DNA of 64,000 bases from Phocaeicola dorei. Lineage in GTDB: Bacteria > Bacteroidota > Bacteroidia > Bacteroidales > Bacteroidaceae. The translations under genes were made by a program, and so were the position numbers. Below the pieces are notes generated by a model. That model was not told where the DNA came from and ran no database searches. It worked only from the letters and a program-made list of their open reading frames with translations. The stretch spans positions 1,457,501 to 1,521,500 of the forward strand of contig NZ_CP046176.1 in NCBI RefSeq assembly GCF_013009555.1. The letters run 5' to 3'. Positions 14,863-22,533 of this stretch are shown piece after piece (the first letter of the stretch is position 1; the number at the start of each line of letters is the position of its first letter).

Positions 14863-15219
14863 TTAAATGACTTTTCTTGTTGATTGAACATAAGCTATTG
14901 CTTCATTCATAATTTCTGCTCGTGACCTACTCTTGTTATCTTGCATCCACTCATCAATTTCAGATTTGAGGAACATGATACGTTTCCCCTTCTTATGGAA
15001 TGGTATTTGTTTATTGCTTGTCCAACAATAGATTGTGTGTTCAACTGGATGGGTAGGGAGATACTCACTCAATTCGGAAACACTAAGCCATTCCAATCCC
15101 TTATCGGGCTGAATTTGAGTCATTAGTGTGGAAAACTTTTCTTCTAAAATCTCCAGCTTGTTTATTACTAATGACAATGCTGATGGCAAGTCATTAAAAC
15201 TCAATATTTGCTTTTCCAT
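14863..15219 (-). CDS. Excisionase-like HTH protein
   Basis: 118 residues. An N-terminal coiled helix (LVINKLEILEEKFSTLMTQI) is followed at about residues 43-90 by a MerR/HTH_17-type DNA-binding domain: WLSVSELSEYLPTHPVEH, then IPFHKKGKRIMFLKSEIDEW. This arrangement is standard in Bacteroides excisionases and transposon regulators. It may be the Xis or RDF of the element, whose integrase is not in view. Confidence 0.72.
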   Translation of the reverse strand: MEKQILSFNDLPSALSLVINKLEILEEKFSTLMTQIQPDKGLEWLSVSELSEYLPTHPVEHTIYCWTSNKQIPFHKKGKRIMFLKSEIDEWMQDNKSRSRAEIMNEAIAYVQSTRKVI

Positions 15220-15232
15220 ATCAATATATGTG

Positions 15233-15267
15233 TGGCAAGTTGGTTAGGCTTGCCGTTACCTTGTTAT
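15233..15267 (-). repeat. Duplicated intergenic hairpin element, copy 2
   Basis: Same 35-bp element as at 14828-14862. The stem is GGCAAG/CTTGCC; the T-A closing pair of copy 1 is T-G here. It lies between the 76-aa gene stop and the HTH gene start. The duplication indicates a shared translational or processing element in two consecutive leaders. Confidence 0.6.
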
Positions 15268-15497
15268 TAATATCCTTTCTTCGTCTGCCTTGTATTGGCG
15301 ACAAAAGACTTGTTGCTGCCTGTGAGACTGATAGAGCCGCAATTAACAAACTCTCCGTCGGAATAGACTCTGTACTTCTGTCCGCTTACCTCATGCTTCT
15401 GTTTGATGCGCTCTCGCATCCACTTCTTGGCTGCGGTCAATGAGCAAAAGGTCTCGCTCTCCTTGGTCGTCTCGTCATATACGATGCACTGGGTCAT
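15267..15497 (-). CDS. Small hypothetical protein
   Basis: 76 residues starting at 15497. This start is preferred over 15518 because an AGGAG lies 5 bp upstream on the minus strand. The sequence (TKESETFCSLTAAKKWMRER, YRVYSDGEFVNCGSI) is basic and probably a small alpha-beta fold. Family unknown; co-directional with the partition/SSB block. Confidence 0.55.
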   Translation of the reverse strand: MTQCIVYDETTKESETFCSLTAAKKWMRERIKQKHEVSGQKYRVYSDGEFVNCGSISLTGSNKSFVANTRQTKKGY

Positions 15498-15505
15498 ACA
15501 TGCTC

Positions 15506-16060
15506 CTACTTCATCCATGCACCTATACTCGACGTGACATAGTCCAACTGACCGCCAAATATGTCGCTTGGCTCTATGTCGTATTGTCCATCCCTCACTT
15601 CCTTGTCCTCTCCAAGAAGCGACAAGTTTCCGTCGGCATCCAAACGTGCTGCGTCTATGACGATGTCACGAGGCTCGTCAAAGAGATAACCTGCCACGAT
15701 GGGCTGCTCTCCCTCGAAATGCACCTCAAAGCCTCCGTCCACCTCCGTGCCGTACTTGCGAAGAGCCGCTTTCAGCTCGTCCTGCTCCCGGTGCTGCAAT
15801 GCCTGGAGTTGTCCGTGGATAGTGAGGTCTTGCAGTTCTGCCTCTCGTTTGGTGTGGGTTGCCTCGCCGGTCTTGCAGTCGATGTCATACTTGTGGTAAA
15901 CCACTGGGATATGGTCTGCCGATGTGACAAGCCATGTGATGTTGTTCACTGAGAAGCCCTGTCTGGTGAGGAACTCCTCGATGTCTGAGCCGAGAAGGTG
16001 GTCGGCTACGTCAAGATACTCGATGCGTGCGTCAGCATCATGCAGGATGATAATCTTCAT
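15506..16060 (-). CDS. Hypothetical protein of mobile element
   Basis: 184 residues from the Met at 16060 (MKIIILHDADARIEYLDV). The upstream Met at 16102 gives an atypical N-terminus. It is acidic, with a segment CKTGEATHTKREAELQDLTI that may be helical. The protein resembles uncharacterised Bacteroides mobile-element proteins whose N-terminus reads as a DUF4313-like small domain, but this is not a firm match. Function unknown. Confidence 0.5.
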   Translation of the reverse strand: MKIIILHDADARIEYLDVADHLLGSDIEEFLTRQGFSVNNITWLVTSADHIPVVYHKYDIDCKTGEATHTKREAELQDLTIHGQLQALQHREQDELKAALRKYGTEVDGGFEVHFEGEQPIVAGYLFDEPRDIVIDAARLDADGNLSLLGEDKEVRDGQYDIEPSDIFGGQLDYVTSSIGAWMK

Positions 16061-16340
16061 TGCCTTTCTATTTTTAGTGATACAAATAAGTTTGTCGCCC
16101 ATGTCGCTGGACTTGTTTAACTACGTTGAAGAAACTTACGCTCAGCATAGTGAATAAATTCCCTCTGCGTTCGCTTAACCGTTTCTTTCTCTTCCCTCCT
16201 TTCGAGACCTTTCAGCCTGTGGAGGGATATTTTCTGCTCCCACAAGCCGCAAGAAAAGACATAAAGACAAATTATGTGTGAAGAATACTCTTTTCCGAGG
16301 AAAAGGAAGATTGTTCACAGTCACAAGACCTCAAGCAGAA
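16061..16340. other. Non-coding leader region, nothing specific seen
   Basis: About 280 bp upstream of the 184-aa gene with no frame of credible composition. It precedes the plus-strand promoter described next and shows a purine-rich stretch but no repeat shared with other intergenic regions. Confidence 0.4.
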
Positions 16341-16372
16341 TTTGACGATTGTCTCAGACGCGGCTAACTTTG
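16341..16372 (+). promoter_or_regulatory. Plus-strand promoter (TTTG ... TAACTTTG)
   Basis: TTTG at 16341-16344 and TAACTTTG at 16365-16372, 20 bp apart, fit the Bacteroides -33/-7 consensus. It points into the non-coding region holding the three folded units and no plus-strand coding gene, so it is the likely promoter of a non-coding RNA. Confidence 0.6.
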
Positions 16373-16481
16373 CAGGAAATATGCCTACCACTGCGCTGAT
16401 TGGAAGAAGATTATTGATATTGGCTGCAAGAGGAATGATGTGTTATATATAAAGAGGTAAGAAGAAAGATTGAAACAGTAA

Positions 16482-16720
16482 GGGTGGGCAGTGAAGTGTT
16501 TGCAGGTCTGCTGTACCGACATAAAGCGAGTGTGTTGGCTGACCGGGATGCAAGTCATCAAAGCTTCAGCCTTGATAGCTTGTAGCACGGACAGACAATT
16601 CTCTCGCGTCGGTACTTCGGCATACTGTCAGCTTTGGCTAATAGCAACGTGTTGCCATCAGCCAAGGATGTCTGTATGACGACAGACCATGTAACGCTTC
16701 GCAAAGGCGTGGGGCAAAGC
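16482..16720 (+). ncRNA. Structured repeat unit B (candidate ncRNA)
   Basis: Bounded by GGGTGGGCAG (16482-16491) and GGCGTGGGGCAAAGC (16706-16720). Between them a multibranched fold can be drawn. Outer stems: TTTGC 16499/GCAAA 16701 and GGTCTG 16505/CAGACC 16683. Arm 1: GTACCGAC 16513/GTCGGTAC 16608, GCGAG 16526/CTCGC 16603, with an inner hairpin CAAG-ATCAA/TTGAT-CTTG. Arm 2: GCATAC 16620/GTATG 16674, TTGGCT 16634/AGCCAA 16660 and GCAAC 16644/GTTGC 16651. Unit D has the same layout with different but complementary stem sequences. Strand is inferred from the upstream promoter. Confidence 0.6.
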
Positions 16721-16958
16721 AGTATAATTTAGAAGTAGATAGTAACGTATATCAGGCAAGAAGAGACAGTTGCGCAACGGACAAATCGGGCACTCCTGTC
16801 AGCATGACAAATGTGCCTTGTCCTTGCCGCAGGACACTGAGGCAGATTGGACGTAGCAGACATGTCTGCCACATTCAATATGCCTGAGTGGACAAGAACT
16901 GCCTCTTGTATAGCAGAAGAGAAATTGTAAAACAGTTGATTAGTGGTAAAGGTGGTAT

Positions 16959-17136
16959 GGGTGGGCAGAATGGCATTACACGGACATTGCCGAAGCCCGA
17001 TAATGGGACAGCCAGACAGCAATAAAGGCAGTTATCAGAAGTGTCAGTTTCTGATAGTGACATTGTTGGCTGCCTGTCACATGGGATTCGTGCGGTGTCC
17101 GTACAGTAATGCCGTTCTGAAGGTGTGGGGCGAAGC
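16959..17136 (+). ncRNA. Structured repeat unit C (long hairpin)
   Basis: Bounded by GGGTGGGCAG (16959-16968) and GGTGTGGGGCGAAGC (17122-17136). One long imperfect hairpin lies between: GGCATTAC 16972/GTAATGCC 17106, ACGGACA 16980/TGTCCGT 17096, an AGCAAT/ATTGTT region and the apical TATCAGAA 17033/TTCTGATA 17049. The boundary motifs match units B and D but the insert is a single arm. Confidence 0.55.
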
Positions 17137-17219
17137 GATACAACGCACTTGGACGAAACCACCGCTTATAACAGAAAATATTTTGCAGTCAAAGAGAAGA
17201 AGAATAGTAAAGCAGGTGT

Positions 17220-17460
17220 GGGTGGGTAGTGAAGCTGTCGCAAGATTGACGGTCTGAATATCAAGGCGAGTGGATAGCCAGTAAAGGACACAATTATCAG
17301 AAGCCTCGGCTTCGGCATCTTGTGGCATAGATGGCAGTCCTCTCGCGTTCAGACCTTGGCATACTGTCTTTCTTGGCTAATAGCGACTTTGTCGCCATCA
17401 GCCGGGAATATCTGTATGCCAACCATCTTGGTGACGTTTCGCAAATGGTGAGGGACGAAG
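17220..17460 (+). ncRNA. Structured repeat unit D (same fold as B)
   Basis: Begins GGGTGGGTAG (17220-17229) and ends GGTGAGGGACGAAG (17447-17460). Stems: CAAGAT 17241/ATCTTG 17425; arm 1 GGTCTGAA 17251/TTCAGACC 17348, GCGAG 17266/CTCGC 17342, CACAA 17289/TTGTG 17320, GAAGCC 17300/GGCTTC 17308; arm 2 GGCATAC 17358/GTATGCC 17414 and GCGAC 17383/GTCGC 17391. Compared with unit B, GCAAC/GTTGC has become GCGAC/GTCGC and the long arm-1 stem differs in sequence but stays complementary, which is compensatory change. Confidence 0.6.
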
Positions 17461-17562
17461 TGGTTAGAATAAAGGAAGACGGCGTTGCCGTTATGGTTAA
17501 TAAATGCACATGGTTGTTATTAGAGAAGATTATCACACGCTATAACAGCAGATTGATGTCCC

Positions 17563-17592
17563 TGAGCAAAACAAAAGCGACCCGAAGGTCGC
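17563..17592 (-). terminator. Minus-strand intrinsic terminator after ssb-2
   Basis: GCGACC (17577-17582), tetraloop, GGTCGC (17587-17592); on the minus strand the stem is followed by TTTTGTTTTG. It lies 20 bp past the stop of the SSB gene at 17613. Confidence 0.8.
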
Positions 17593-17612
17593 CTTGTTAT
17601 GGAGAGGAAAGG

Positions 17613-17999
17613 CTATTTCTTGCCTTTCTTGGTTGCTGGCTTGGCCGGCTCTTCCGCAGGAGTCTCCTCCTTGTCGGGACACTCGTAGAACTTGGTTGCA
17701 ACCATGATGATTCTGGAGTGCTTCACGCCATCCTTGTCTGTCCACTCCTCTGGCTTGAAGAAACCCTCGACGGTGAGCAACGTGCCCTTGGTGAGCTTGT
17801 CGAATGATTCGGTGTGCTCGTTCTTGCGCCATGCCTCCATATTCATGAAAGCCGATACGCGGTTGGTTTCCTCGCCGTTCTTCTCCTGACGGCCTACTGC
17901 CAATGAGAAGCGTGCTACGCTGGCGTTTGCGAACTGACGGATTTCTGCATCCTTACCTACGAAACCTGAAACTGTGAAGTTGTTCTCGATCTTTTTCAT
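17613..17999 (-). CDS. Second single-stranded DNA-binding protein, basic tail
   Basis: 128 residues, OB fold of the SSB family: NNFTVSGFVGKDAEIRQF, SVARFSLAVG, FMNMEAWRK, TKGTLLTVEGFF. The C-terminus is a Pro/Ala/Lys tail ending TKKGKK, so it lacks the acidic Pro-Phe tip present in the other SSB at 14384. It therefore probably does not recruit the usual SSB partners and may have a transfer-specific role. It is a single gene with its own terminator. Confidence 0.78.
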   Translation of the reverse strand: MKKIENNFTVSGFVGKDAEIRQFANASVARFSLAVGRQEKNGEETNRVSAFMNMEAWRKNEHTESFDKLTKGTLLTVEGFFKPEEWTDKDGVKHSRIIMVATKFYECPDKEETPAEEPAKPATKKGKK

Positions 18000-18789
18000 T
18001 TTGAATTGAATTTAAAAGTGAAACTTAATTTTTACATGCATTCAAAAGCAGGGATGTGGCACCATGTGGGAAGCACCATGAAAATCGTTCGCAATACTCT
18101 TTTTGTCGTTGGCGGTAAGGGAGAAAAAGGAAGATTACGCACTATTTTATTGGTCACAGCGATAGCGGCCACACAAGAAGGAGGAAGTCCTTCGCAGCAT
18201 CACGCTACCTTTGCATGGTAAAAATAAGTGGCTTTCAAATAGCTCAATTCAGAAAAAGACGGGGCCAAACAATGGAACAAAGGTTGTAAGCAAGGAGGCA
18301 ATCCGTATGCAACAGACAGGGGCACTGCTATGGCTGTATGCCTGGAGAAACGAAGCGGGAAATCCGACCTTACAGCTGTATCATCAGAAGAGTGAGGAGC
18401 ATGAACACTGATGCACGATGAACGACAAGCCTAAGGGTCAGCTTAGCAATAGAGGCATCAAGCCAAAAGAGGACAGACATCAGAGGATTGGCGATAGCAC
18501 TGTCATCATGCTAAGACCAAGTTCTGTGTCCGACAAGGAAGAGTCGCAAAAGACAGACGAGTAAAACCAAAAGGCGAAATGACCATTCCTATAACAAGGT
18601 ACAGAGACGCTTAAAACGGCGAAGGGACTTTGGCGACGTATCGCTATACAGGTGTCGAAGCATCGCTTCTATAACAGGACTGGAGCAAGTGAGCAAACCG
18701 CACAACTTGCTCCCAAGGTATTTCAGTTACAACAGCCATAACCTCATTGGAGGATTGTCCTAAAAGAGTTTTTGCAGTCAAAGGAAGAA
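18000..18789. other. Non-coding stretch with -7 word and shared 15-mer
   Basis: No credible gene in 790 bp. Seen: plus-strand TACCTTTG at 18206-18213 without a clear -33, the word GGGTCAGCTTA (18435-18445, also at 20063-20073), and TTTTGCAGTCAAAGG at 18770-18784, which recurs at 17181 (14 of 15), 19921 and inverted at 20125. Confidence 0.4.
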
Positions 18790-18821
18790 AGAGTCTGCAA
18801 GCCACATAGCCAACAGACTCT
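18790..18821 (-). terminator. Hairpin terminator after the 60-aa gene
   Basis: AGAGTCTG (18790-18797) pairs with CAGACTCT (18814-18821). On the minus strand it follows the stop of the 60-aa gene by 7 bp and is followed by CTTTCTTCCTTTG, a T-rich run. Confidence 0.55.
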
Positions 18822-18828
18822 CTCCTGA

Positions 18829-19011
18829 TTATTCACAGATGACAACATCATCCTTGTACTCCGTCACTTCCTTGCCGTTGATGAGCTGGACAATGACCTC
18901 ACAACCCAAGTCCTCGACAATCGTTCCCTCTGTCTGACCTCTTCGGGGATAAAGCAAGGTGCAGAAACACCCTACAACGCCGTCCAACTGCTCCATGTCT
19001 ATCGTTGCCAT
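18829..19011 (-). CDS. Small hypothetical protein
   Basis: 60 residues, MATIDMEQLDGVVGCFCTLL then an acidic beta-rich tail (GCEVIVQLINGKEVTEY). Looks like a small SH3-like barrel. It lies 15 bp after the Api92-like gene and shares its transcript; the hairpin at 18790 closes it. Function unknown. Confidence 0.5.
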   Translation of the reverse strand: MATIDMEQLDGVVGCFCTLLYPRRGQTEGTIVEDLGCEVIVQLINGKEVTEYKDDVVICE

Positions 19012-19026
19012 ATCCGTTCCTCCTTG

Positions 19027-19611
19027 TTAGCCGAATGTGATTGGATTGATGCAGAAATTCGTGTCCTCTGCCTCATACTCGTATTCATTGATGAAGTCAA
19101 TCATCTTCTGTTCGCTTCTTCCGTCCTGTGAGACACCAGTCTTCTCACACCACAACTTGATAGCATCACCAAAGGTGGAGTAAGCACCCTCACAATCCTC
19201 AAAGAGTTCTCCGTATGCAGTGACGTAGCACTCTTCGGGGAAGAAGTCGTTCTCATCGTGCGTATAGAAGATGTCGCAACCTGGCTCAACCTCTCGCCAA
19301 CTGATTGAAAGTTCATCGCCAAGTGCCTTGTTCACCTCCTCAAAGAACAAGTCGCATGAAGACCAAGCACTTTCGGTGTCAAAGGACAAGAGGGCATAAT
19401 CGTCTTCCACGTTCTCCTCATACTCTGCCCAATAGATGTGTCCTCTCACCGAGATGCCTTTCTTCTCGTAGTCAATGCCATAGTGTTCTGCCAAGAGATA
19501 CAGATACACATTATTACTGTTCACCTCCAACTCTTGGAGTGTGTTCCAAAGGTCTGCCACGGCTTTGCGTGAGCCTGTCACCTTGTACTGAGTGTCGCAA
19601 ATGTTAGCCAT
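19027..19611 (-). CDS. Api92-like / DUF1281 ferredoxin-like-fold protein
   Basis: 194 residues starting MANICDTQYKVTGSRKAVAD, the start typical of DUF1281/Api92-like proteins of plasmids, phages and ICEs (predicted ferredoxin-like fold). It is highly acidic (for example EYEENVEDDYALLSFDTESA), suggesting a DNA mimic or protein-binding role; that is inference. First gene of a two-gene minus-strand unit. Confidence 0.68.
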   Translation of the reverse strand: MANICDTQYKVTGSRKAVADLWNTLQELEVNSNNVYLYLLAEHYGIDYEKKGISVRGHIYWAEYEENVEDDYALLSFDTESAWSSCDLFFEEVNKALGDELSISWREVEPGCDIFYTHDENDFFPEECYVTAYGELFEDCEGAYSTFGDAIKLWCEKTGVSQDGRSEQKMIDFINEYEYEAEDTNFCINPITFG

Positions 19612-19982
19612 AAGATAAAATTTTTATTTTCTTCCCTTATGTAGAACCAACTACCATCGGGATTGATTAAAGAATTATGTTGCCCCAAAAGGTGTTATGG
19701 CTCATCAATGCAAGGTTTTGCCGTCAAATACTACCTCTGCCACAATCAGAGCGTGGAGATTTCACGGACAAACCACAGGCACCGACCTTGCAGGATGAAC
19801 GCCATGACAGGTACCTTTGCAACACAATTCTTATCAAAGCCCGATGGGGTGGTACATGGCAGACTGCATGGTACAGCAGTGTGAAGTGACGTTATAGGTG
19901 GAGATAAGGCTATAAGAGGTTTTTGCAGTCAAAGGAGAAAAGAGTCCACAAAGTGCAGTATCTACAGGACAAAAACACTTTA

Positions 19983-20027
19983 GTTTACCTTGGTTAGCTC
20001 TTATATATATGCTAACCTAAAGTAAAC
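19983..20027. repeat. Imperfect inverted repeat
   Basis: GTTTACCTTGGTTAGC (19983-19998) and GCTAACCTAAAGTAAAC (20011-20027) are complementary over 6 and 7 bp with a small internal mismatch and a TA-rich 12-bp loop. No U-tract follows. It could be a recombination or binding site at the end of the element. Confidence 0.4.
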
Positions 20028-20439
20028 TGTATATATGTCCGTCTAAAACCCGAAAACCGTACGGGTCAGCTTACGTCAGAAACAGAAGTATAGAACCATA
20101 GAAGTGGTTCAAGAAGTCTTTCTTCCTTTGACTGCAAAATATTATCTTTGCACGAATCATAATTGCCCTGTAGGATTTAATATAATTTAACACTCTTTGT
20201 TGAATGCAAGGAAGAACAGCTTCAATATGCTGAATATCAGTAGTATAACATTGTGTTAACCCTTAATCTGTAGAAAAGGATGTTATCATACAAAGTAATG
20301 TCCATTTGTACTTTTTCTATATGGTTTTATACTTACATTTGCATATCATTTGTATCTTGATAACAGTAACTAACTGATTATCAATATACTTTATATTTGA
20401 GGAAGTGAAGTAATTCAGACAAGGACATAAATAATAAGC

Positions 20440-20482
20440 AAAAGCGTGCAGTTTATCAGAACTGCGCGCTTTTGTGTTTTTT
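20440..20482 (+). terminator. Strong intrinsic terminator
   Basis: AAAAGCGTGCAGTT (20440-20453) pairs with AACTGCGCGCTTTT (20460-20473) with one mismatch, followed by GTGTTTTTTATT. No coding gene ends here, so it closes a non-coding transcript, possibly from TATCTTTG at 20143, or the remnant of an interrupted chromosomal unit. Confidence 0.75.
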
Positions 20483-20632
20483 ATTGTTATATACTTGTCG
20501 ATATAAGGACACTGAGTTCTTTCTCTTTAATTCTTAAGAATCTATTTGCCATTACAAGTATTTAAGTCCTCATTAAAATATAAATCATGATATTATATTT
20601 TTCTTTGATGATTTATTTAATTAACCTAGGTA

Positions 20633-21568
20633 ATGGCAAATATGAGATTAGTAAAATTAAAGTATCGTCCGAGTAAGGGCGTTTTCGTTTTTGAATACAT
20701 GCAGGAGCAGATAGAGCGTCTTAGAGGGCAAGGAAAAGAACGGACAGTCGAAACATATCAGTCCGCATTGAACAGCTTCATGAAGTTCCGTGACGGCATA
20801 GACTTATGTTTTGATGAGATGGATGCAGATTTGATGGAACATTATGAAACGGAGATGCGCTCCACTCACCATTTAAGTCGTAATACCACTTCTTTTTATA
20901 TGCGTATTTTGCGTTGTGTGTATCGCAAGGCAGTGGGTGAGGGACTGGCCCTTCCTGCAGATCCCTTTGAGAATGTATATACTGGTGTGGACAAGACCTC
21001 AAAGAGAGCTGCCACCCTGACAGATATCAAACACATCAAGCAGTTGGATCTTTCCGATCATAAATCGTTGGAATTTGCACGAGATATCTTTCTCTTTTCT
21101 TTCTATATGCGAGGAATGTCTTTTATAGATCTTGCCTATTTGCGCAAAAAAGATCTCAATAGTGGCTTTGTGAGTTATAGCCGTCGTAAAACAGGTAAGA
21201 AACTCATTATACGGTGGGAAAAACAGATGCAGGAGATTATTGACAGATACGGAGATTCGGAAACACAATATCTTTTACCTATTATAGAACGAGAAGATGG
21301 CACGGAGCGCAGACAATACCGGAATAAAATGTTGCTGGTGAACCGTAAATTGAAGAAGATTGCAGCCCGGGCAGGATTGACCACACCACTTACTATGTAT
21401 GTAGCTCGGCATTCCTGGGCAAGTATAGCCAAGACGAAAAATATCTCGATTGGTATTATTAGCGAAGCGATGGGGCATGATTCAGAAACTACTACACAAA
21501 TCTATCTTTCGTCTATACAGACTAATCAGATAGATAATGCAAATAGAAATATTTTAAAAGATCTATAA
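20633..21568 (+). CDS. Tyrosine recombinase, probable local invertase of the capsule promoter
   Basis: 311 residues. A SAM-like N-terminal core-binding domain (about 15-110) precedes the catalytic domain (about 120-311). Visible catalytic parts are an Arg in FYMRGMSFIDLAYLR, the box MYVARHSWAS with Arg and His, HDSETTTQIYLSS with the Tyr nucleophile, and the Lys region SRRKTGKK. The first His of box II is replaced by Tyr, as is usual in Bacteroides Tsr proteins. The gene lies 32 bp upstream of a perfect inverted-repeat pair around the capsule promoter, so it most likely inverts that segment. It could alternatively be a remnant element integrase. Confidence 0.85.
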   Translation: MANMRLVKLKYRPSKGVFVFEYMQEQIERLRGQGKERTVETYQSALNSFMKFRDGIDLCFDEMDADLMEHYETEMRSTHHLSRNTTSFYMRILRCVYRKAVGEGLALPADPFENVYTGVDKTSKRAATLTDIKHIKQLDLSDHKSLEFARDIFLFSFYMRGMSFIDLAYLRKKDLNSGFVSYSRRKTGKKLIIRWEKQMQEIIDRYGDSETQYLLPIIEREDGTERRQYRNKMLLVNRKLKKIAARAGLTTPLTMYVARHSWASIAKTKNISIGIISEAMGHDSETTTQIYLSSIQTNQIDNANRNILKDL

Positions 21569-21600
21569 GAAGGGGAATATTTGAATTATTTTGAAATTAG

Positions 21601-21810
21601 GACGCACTCTTATATAGAGAGCGTCTATCGGCTGCAAAGGTATAGATTTATTTTCATTTTCTAGCATTTACAAACTGTAAACTGATAAAAAAGTTTTTTT
21701 TCTCTCTATATATATCATAAACTTATGGGCTGATTTAATTCATACAACTTACTACATTAATGGAAATCAGAAATTTAAGAAATCGGACGCTCTCTATATA
21801 AGAGTGCGTC
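21601..21810. repeat. Invertible promoter segment with perfect 25-bp inverted repeats
   Basis: The left repeat (21601-21625) begins GACGCACTCTTATATAGAGA and is the exact reverse complement of the right repeat at 21786-21810. They enclose 160 bp. Each repeat is itself a near-dyad: GACGC/GCGTC and CTCT/AGAG around TATAT, one A/A mismatch. This is a tyrosine-recombinase inversion site of the kind that phase-varies Bacteroides capsule loci. No other copies were seen in the window. Confidence 0.9.
21635..21642 (-). promoter_or_regulatory. Capsule promoter -7 (TACCTTTG), pointing away from the operon
   Basis: The minus strand reads TACCTTTG just inside the left repeat. The -33 region is degenerate. 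On the plus strand of the segment no -7 word was found. In this orientation the promoter fires toward the recombinase; inversion would place it about 50-80 bp upstream of UpxY and directed rightward. So the sequenced copy is phase OFF. Confidence 0.7.
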
Positions 21811-21834
21811 TGTTTTTAGTCGGATTATTCCACT

Positions 21835-22515
21835 ATGAGTATTGTAAATAACAAGGGCAAAGACATGCCACAACAAATTTTGGGAACGATGGTTCAAAAG
21901 ACCGACGACGCCGTAGGCATATTCCGAAATGATCAGGAAAAAAAGCATTGGTATGTGGCTGTTGTAAATAACAGAAGTGAAAAAGCCTGTCAGGATAGAT
22001 TACGAAAACGTTTGAAGAACGAAACTGATAGTGAGAAAGCTTATGAAGTTTATGTCCCTATCCAACAGGAGATGAGTATTCGTCATGATGGTAAACGTAA
22101 AAAAGTGGACCGTATTGTTTTTCCTGCTCTTGTTTTCATTCGCTGCACAGATTCAGTAAGACGGAAAGAAATAGTCTGCCTTCCTTATATAAAACGTTTC
22201 ATGGTTAACATAGCCGGTTCTTCCCGAAATACTTGCCGTCCCGTAGCTATTATTCCAGATCATCAGATGTACAGCTTGATGCGTATGGTCAATGATGCCG
22301 AAGAACACGTCACTATTGAGTCATGCCCTCTGCATTTGGGCGATCGTGTCCGTGTAAACGGTGGCAAACTGGTAGGATTGGAAGGGAATATATGTCGTGA
22401 GATAGATGGTTCTACTAGTCTGGTTGTAAAAATTGATATTCTTGGATGTGCTAAAGTTACCATTGCTAGAGAATTGCTGGAACCTATAGCGGAAAAAAAC
22501 TCAGTTAACATATAA
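21835..22515 (+). CDS. UpxY-family capsule transcription antiterminator
   Basis: 226 residues. NusG N-terminal domain at about 40-150 (KKHWYVAVVNNRSEKACQDR, VYVPIQQEM, VFPALVFIRC) and a KOW region near 170-190 (LGDRVRVNGGKLVGLEGNIC). UpxY proteins bind the leader of their own capsule operon and prevent premature termination. It is the first gene after the invertible promoter. The usual trans-inhibitor partner UpxZ is not found downstream; a HAD gene takes its place. Two Met codons precede the domain, so the exact start is uncertain. Confidence 0.92.
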   Translation: MSIVNNKGKDMPQQILGTMVQKTDDAVGIFRNDQEKKHWYVAVVNNRSEKACQDRLRKRLKNETDSEKAYEVYVPIQQEMSIRHDGKRKKVDRIVFPALVFIRCTDSVRRKEIVCLPYIKRFMVNIAGSSRNTCRPVAIIPDHQMYSLMRMVNDAEEHVTIESCPLHLGDRVRVNGGKLVGLEGNICREIDGSTSLVVKIDILGCAKVTIARELLEPIAEKNSVNI

Positions 22516-22533
22516 ATTATATATTGACATACA

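Larger units (their letters stand above)
19612..20632. other. 1-kb non-coding stretch; probable right end of the mobile element
   Basis: No gene found. It contains plus-strand TACCTTTG at 19812-19819, TTTTGCAGTCAAAGG at 19921 and inverted at 20125, the inverted repeat at 19983-20027, a -7 word TATCTTTG at 20143-20150 and a strong terminator at 20440. The element-type genes end at 19611 and the capsule genes start at 20633, so the junction with the chromosome should be here. No attachment-site repeat could be identified. Confidence 0.4.

Noticed and set aside
16482..17460. CRISPR array or integron attC cassette array
   Set aside because: Repeats are long, imperfect and unevenly spaced, with no short direct repeats and spacers, no cas genes and no integron integrase or GTTRRRY core.
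16943..17807. Plus-strand open frames of 104 and 158 codons in the non-coding stretch
   Set aside because: They cross the folded repeat units and the SSB gene, with low-quality composition and no start signals.
18006..18411. Two short plus-strand frames of 66-71 codons
   Set aside because: Composition is not protein-like, no ribosome-binding site and no family.
20633..21568. Integrase as the enzyme of the 1-20 kb mobile element
   Set aside because: Its position beside the inverted repeats and UpxY fits better with the capsule promoter invertase; still, it cannot be fully excluded.
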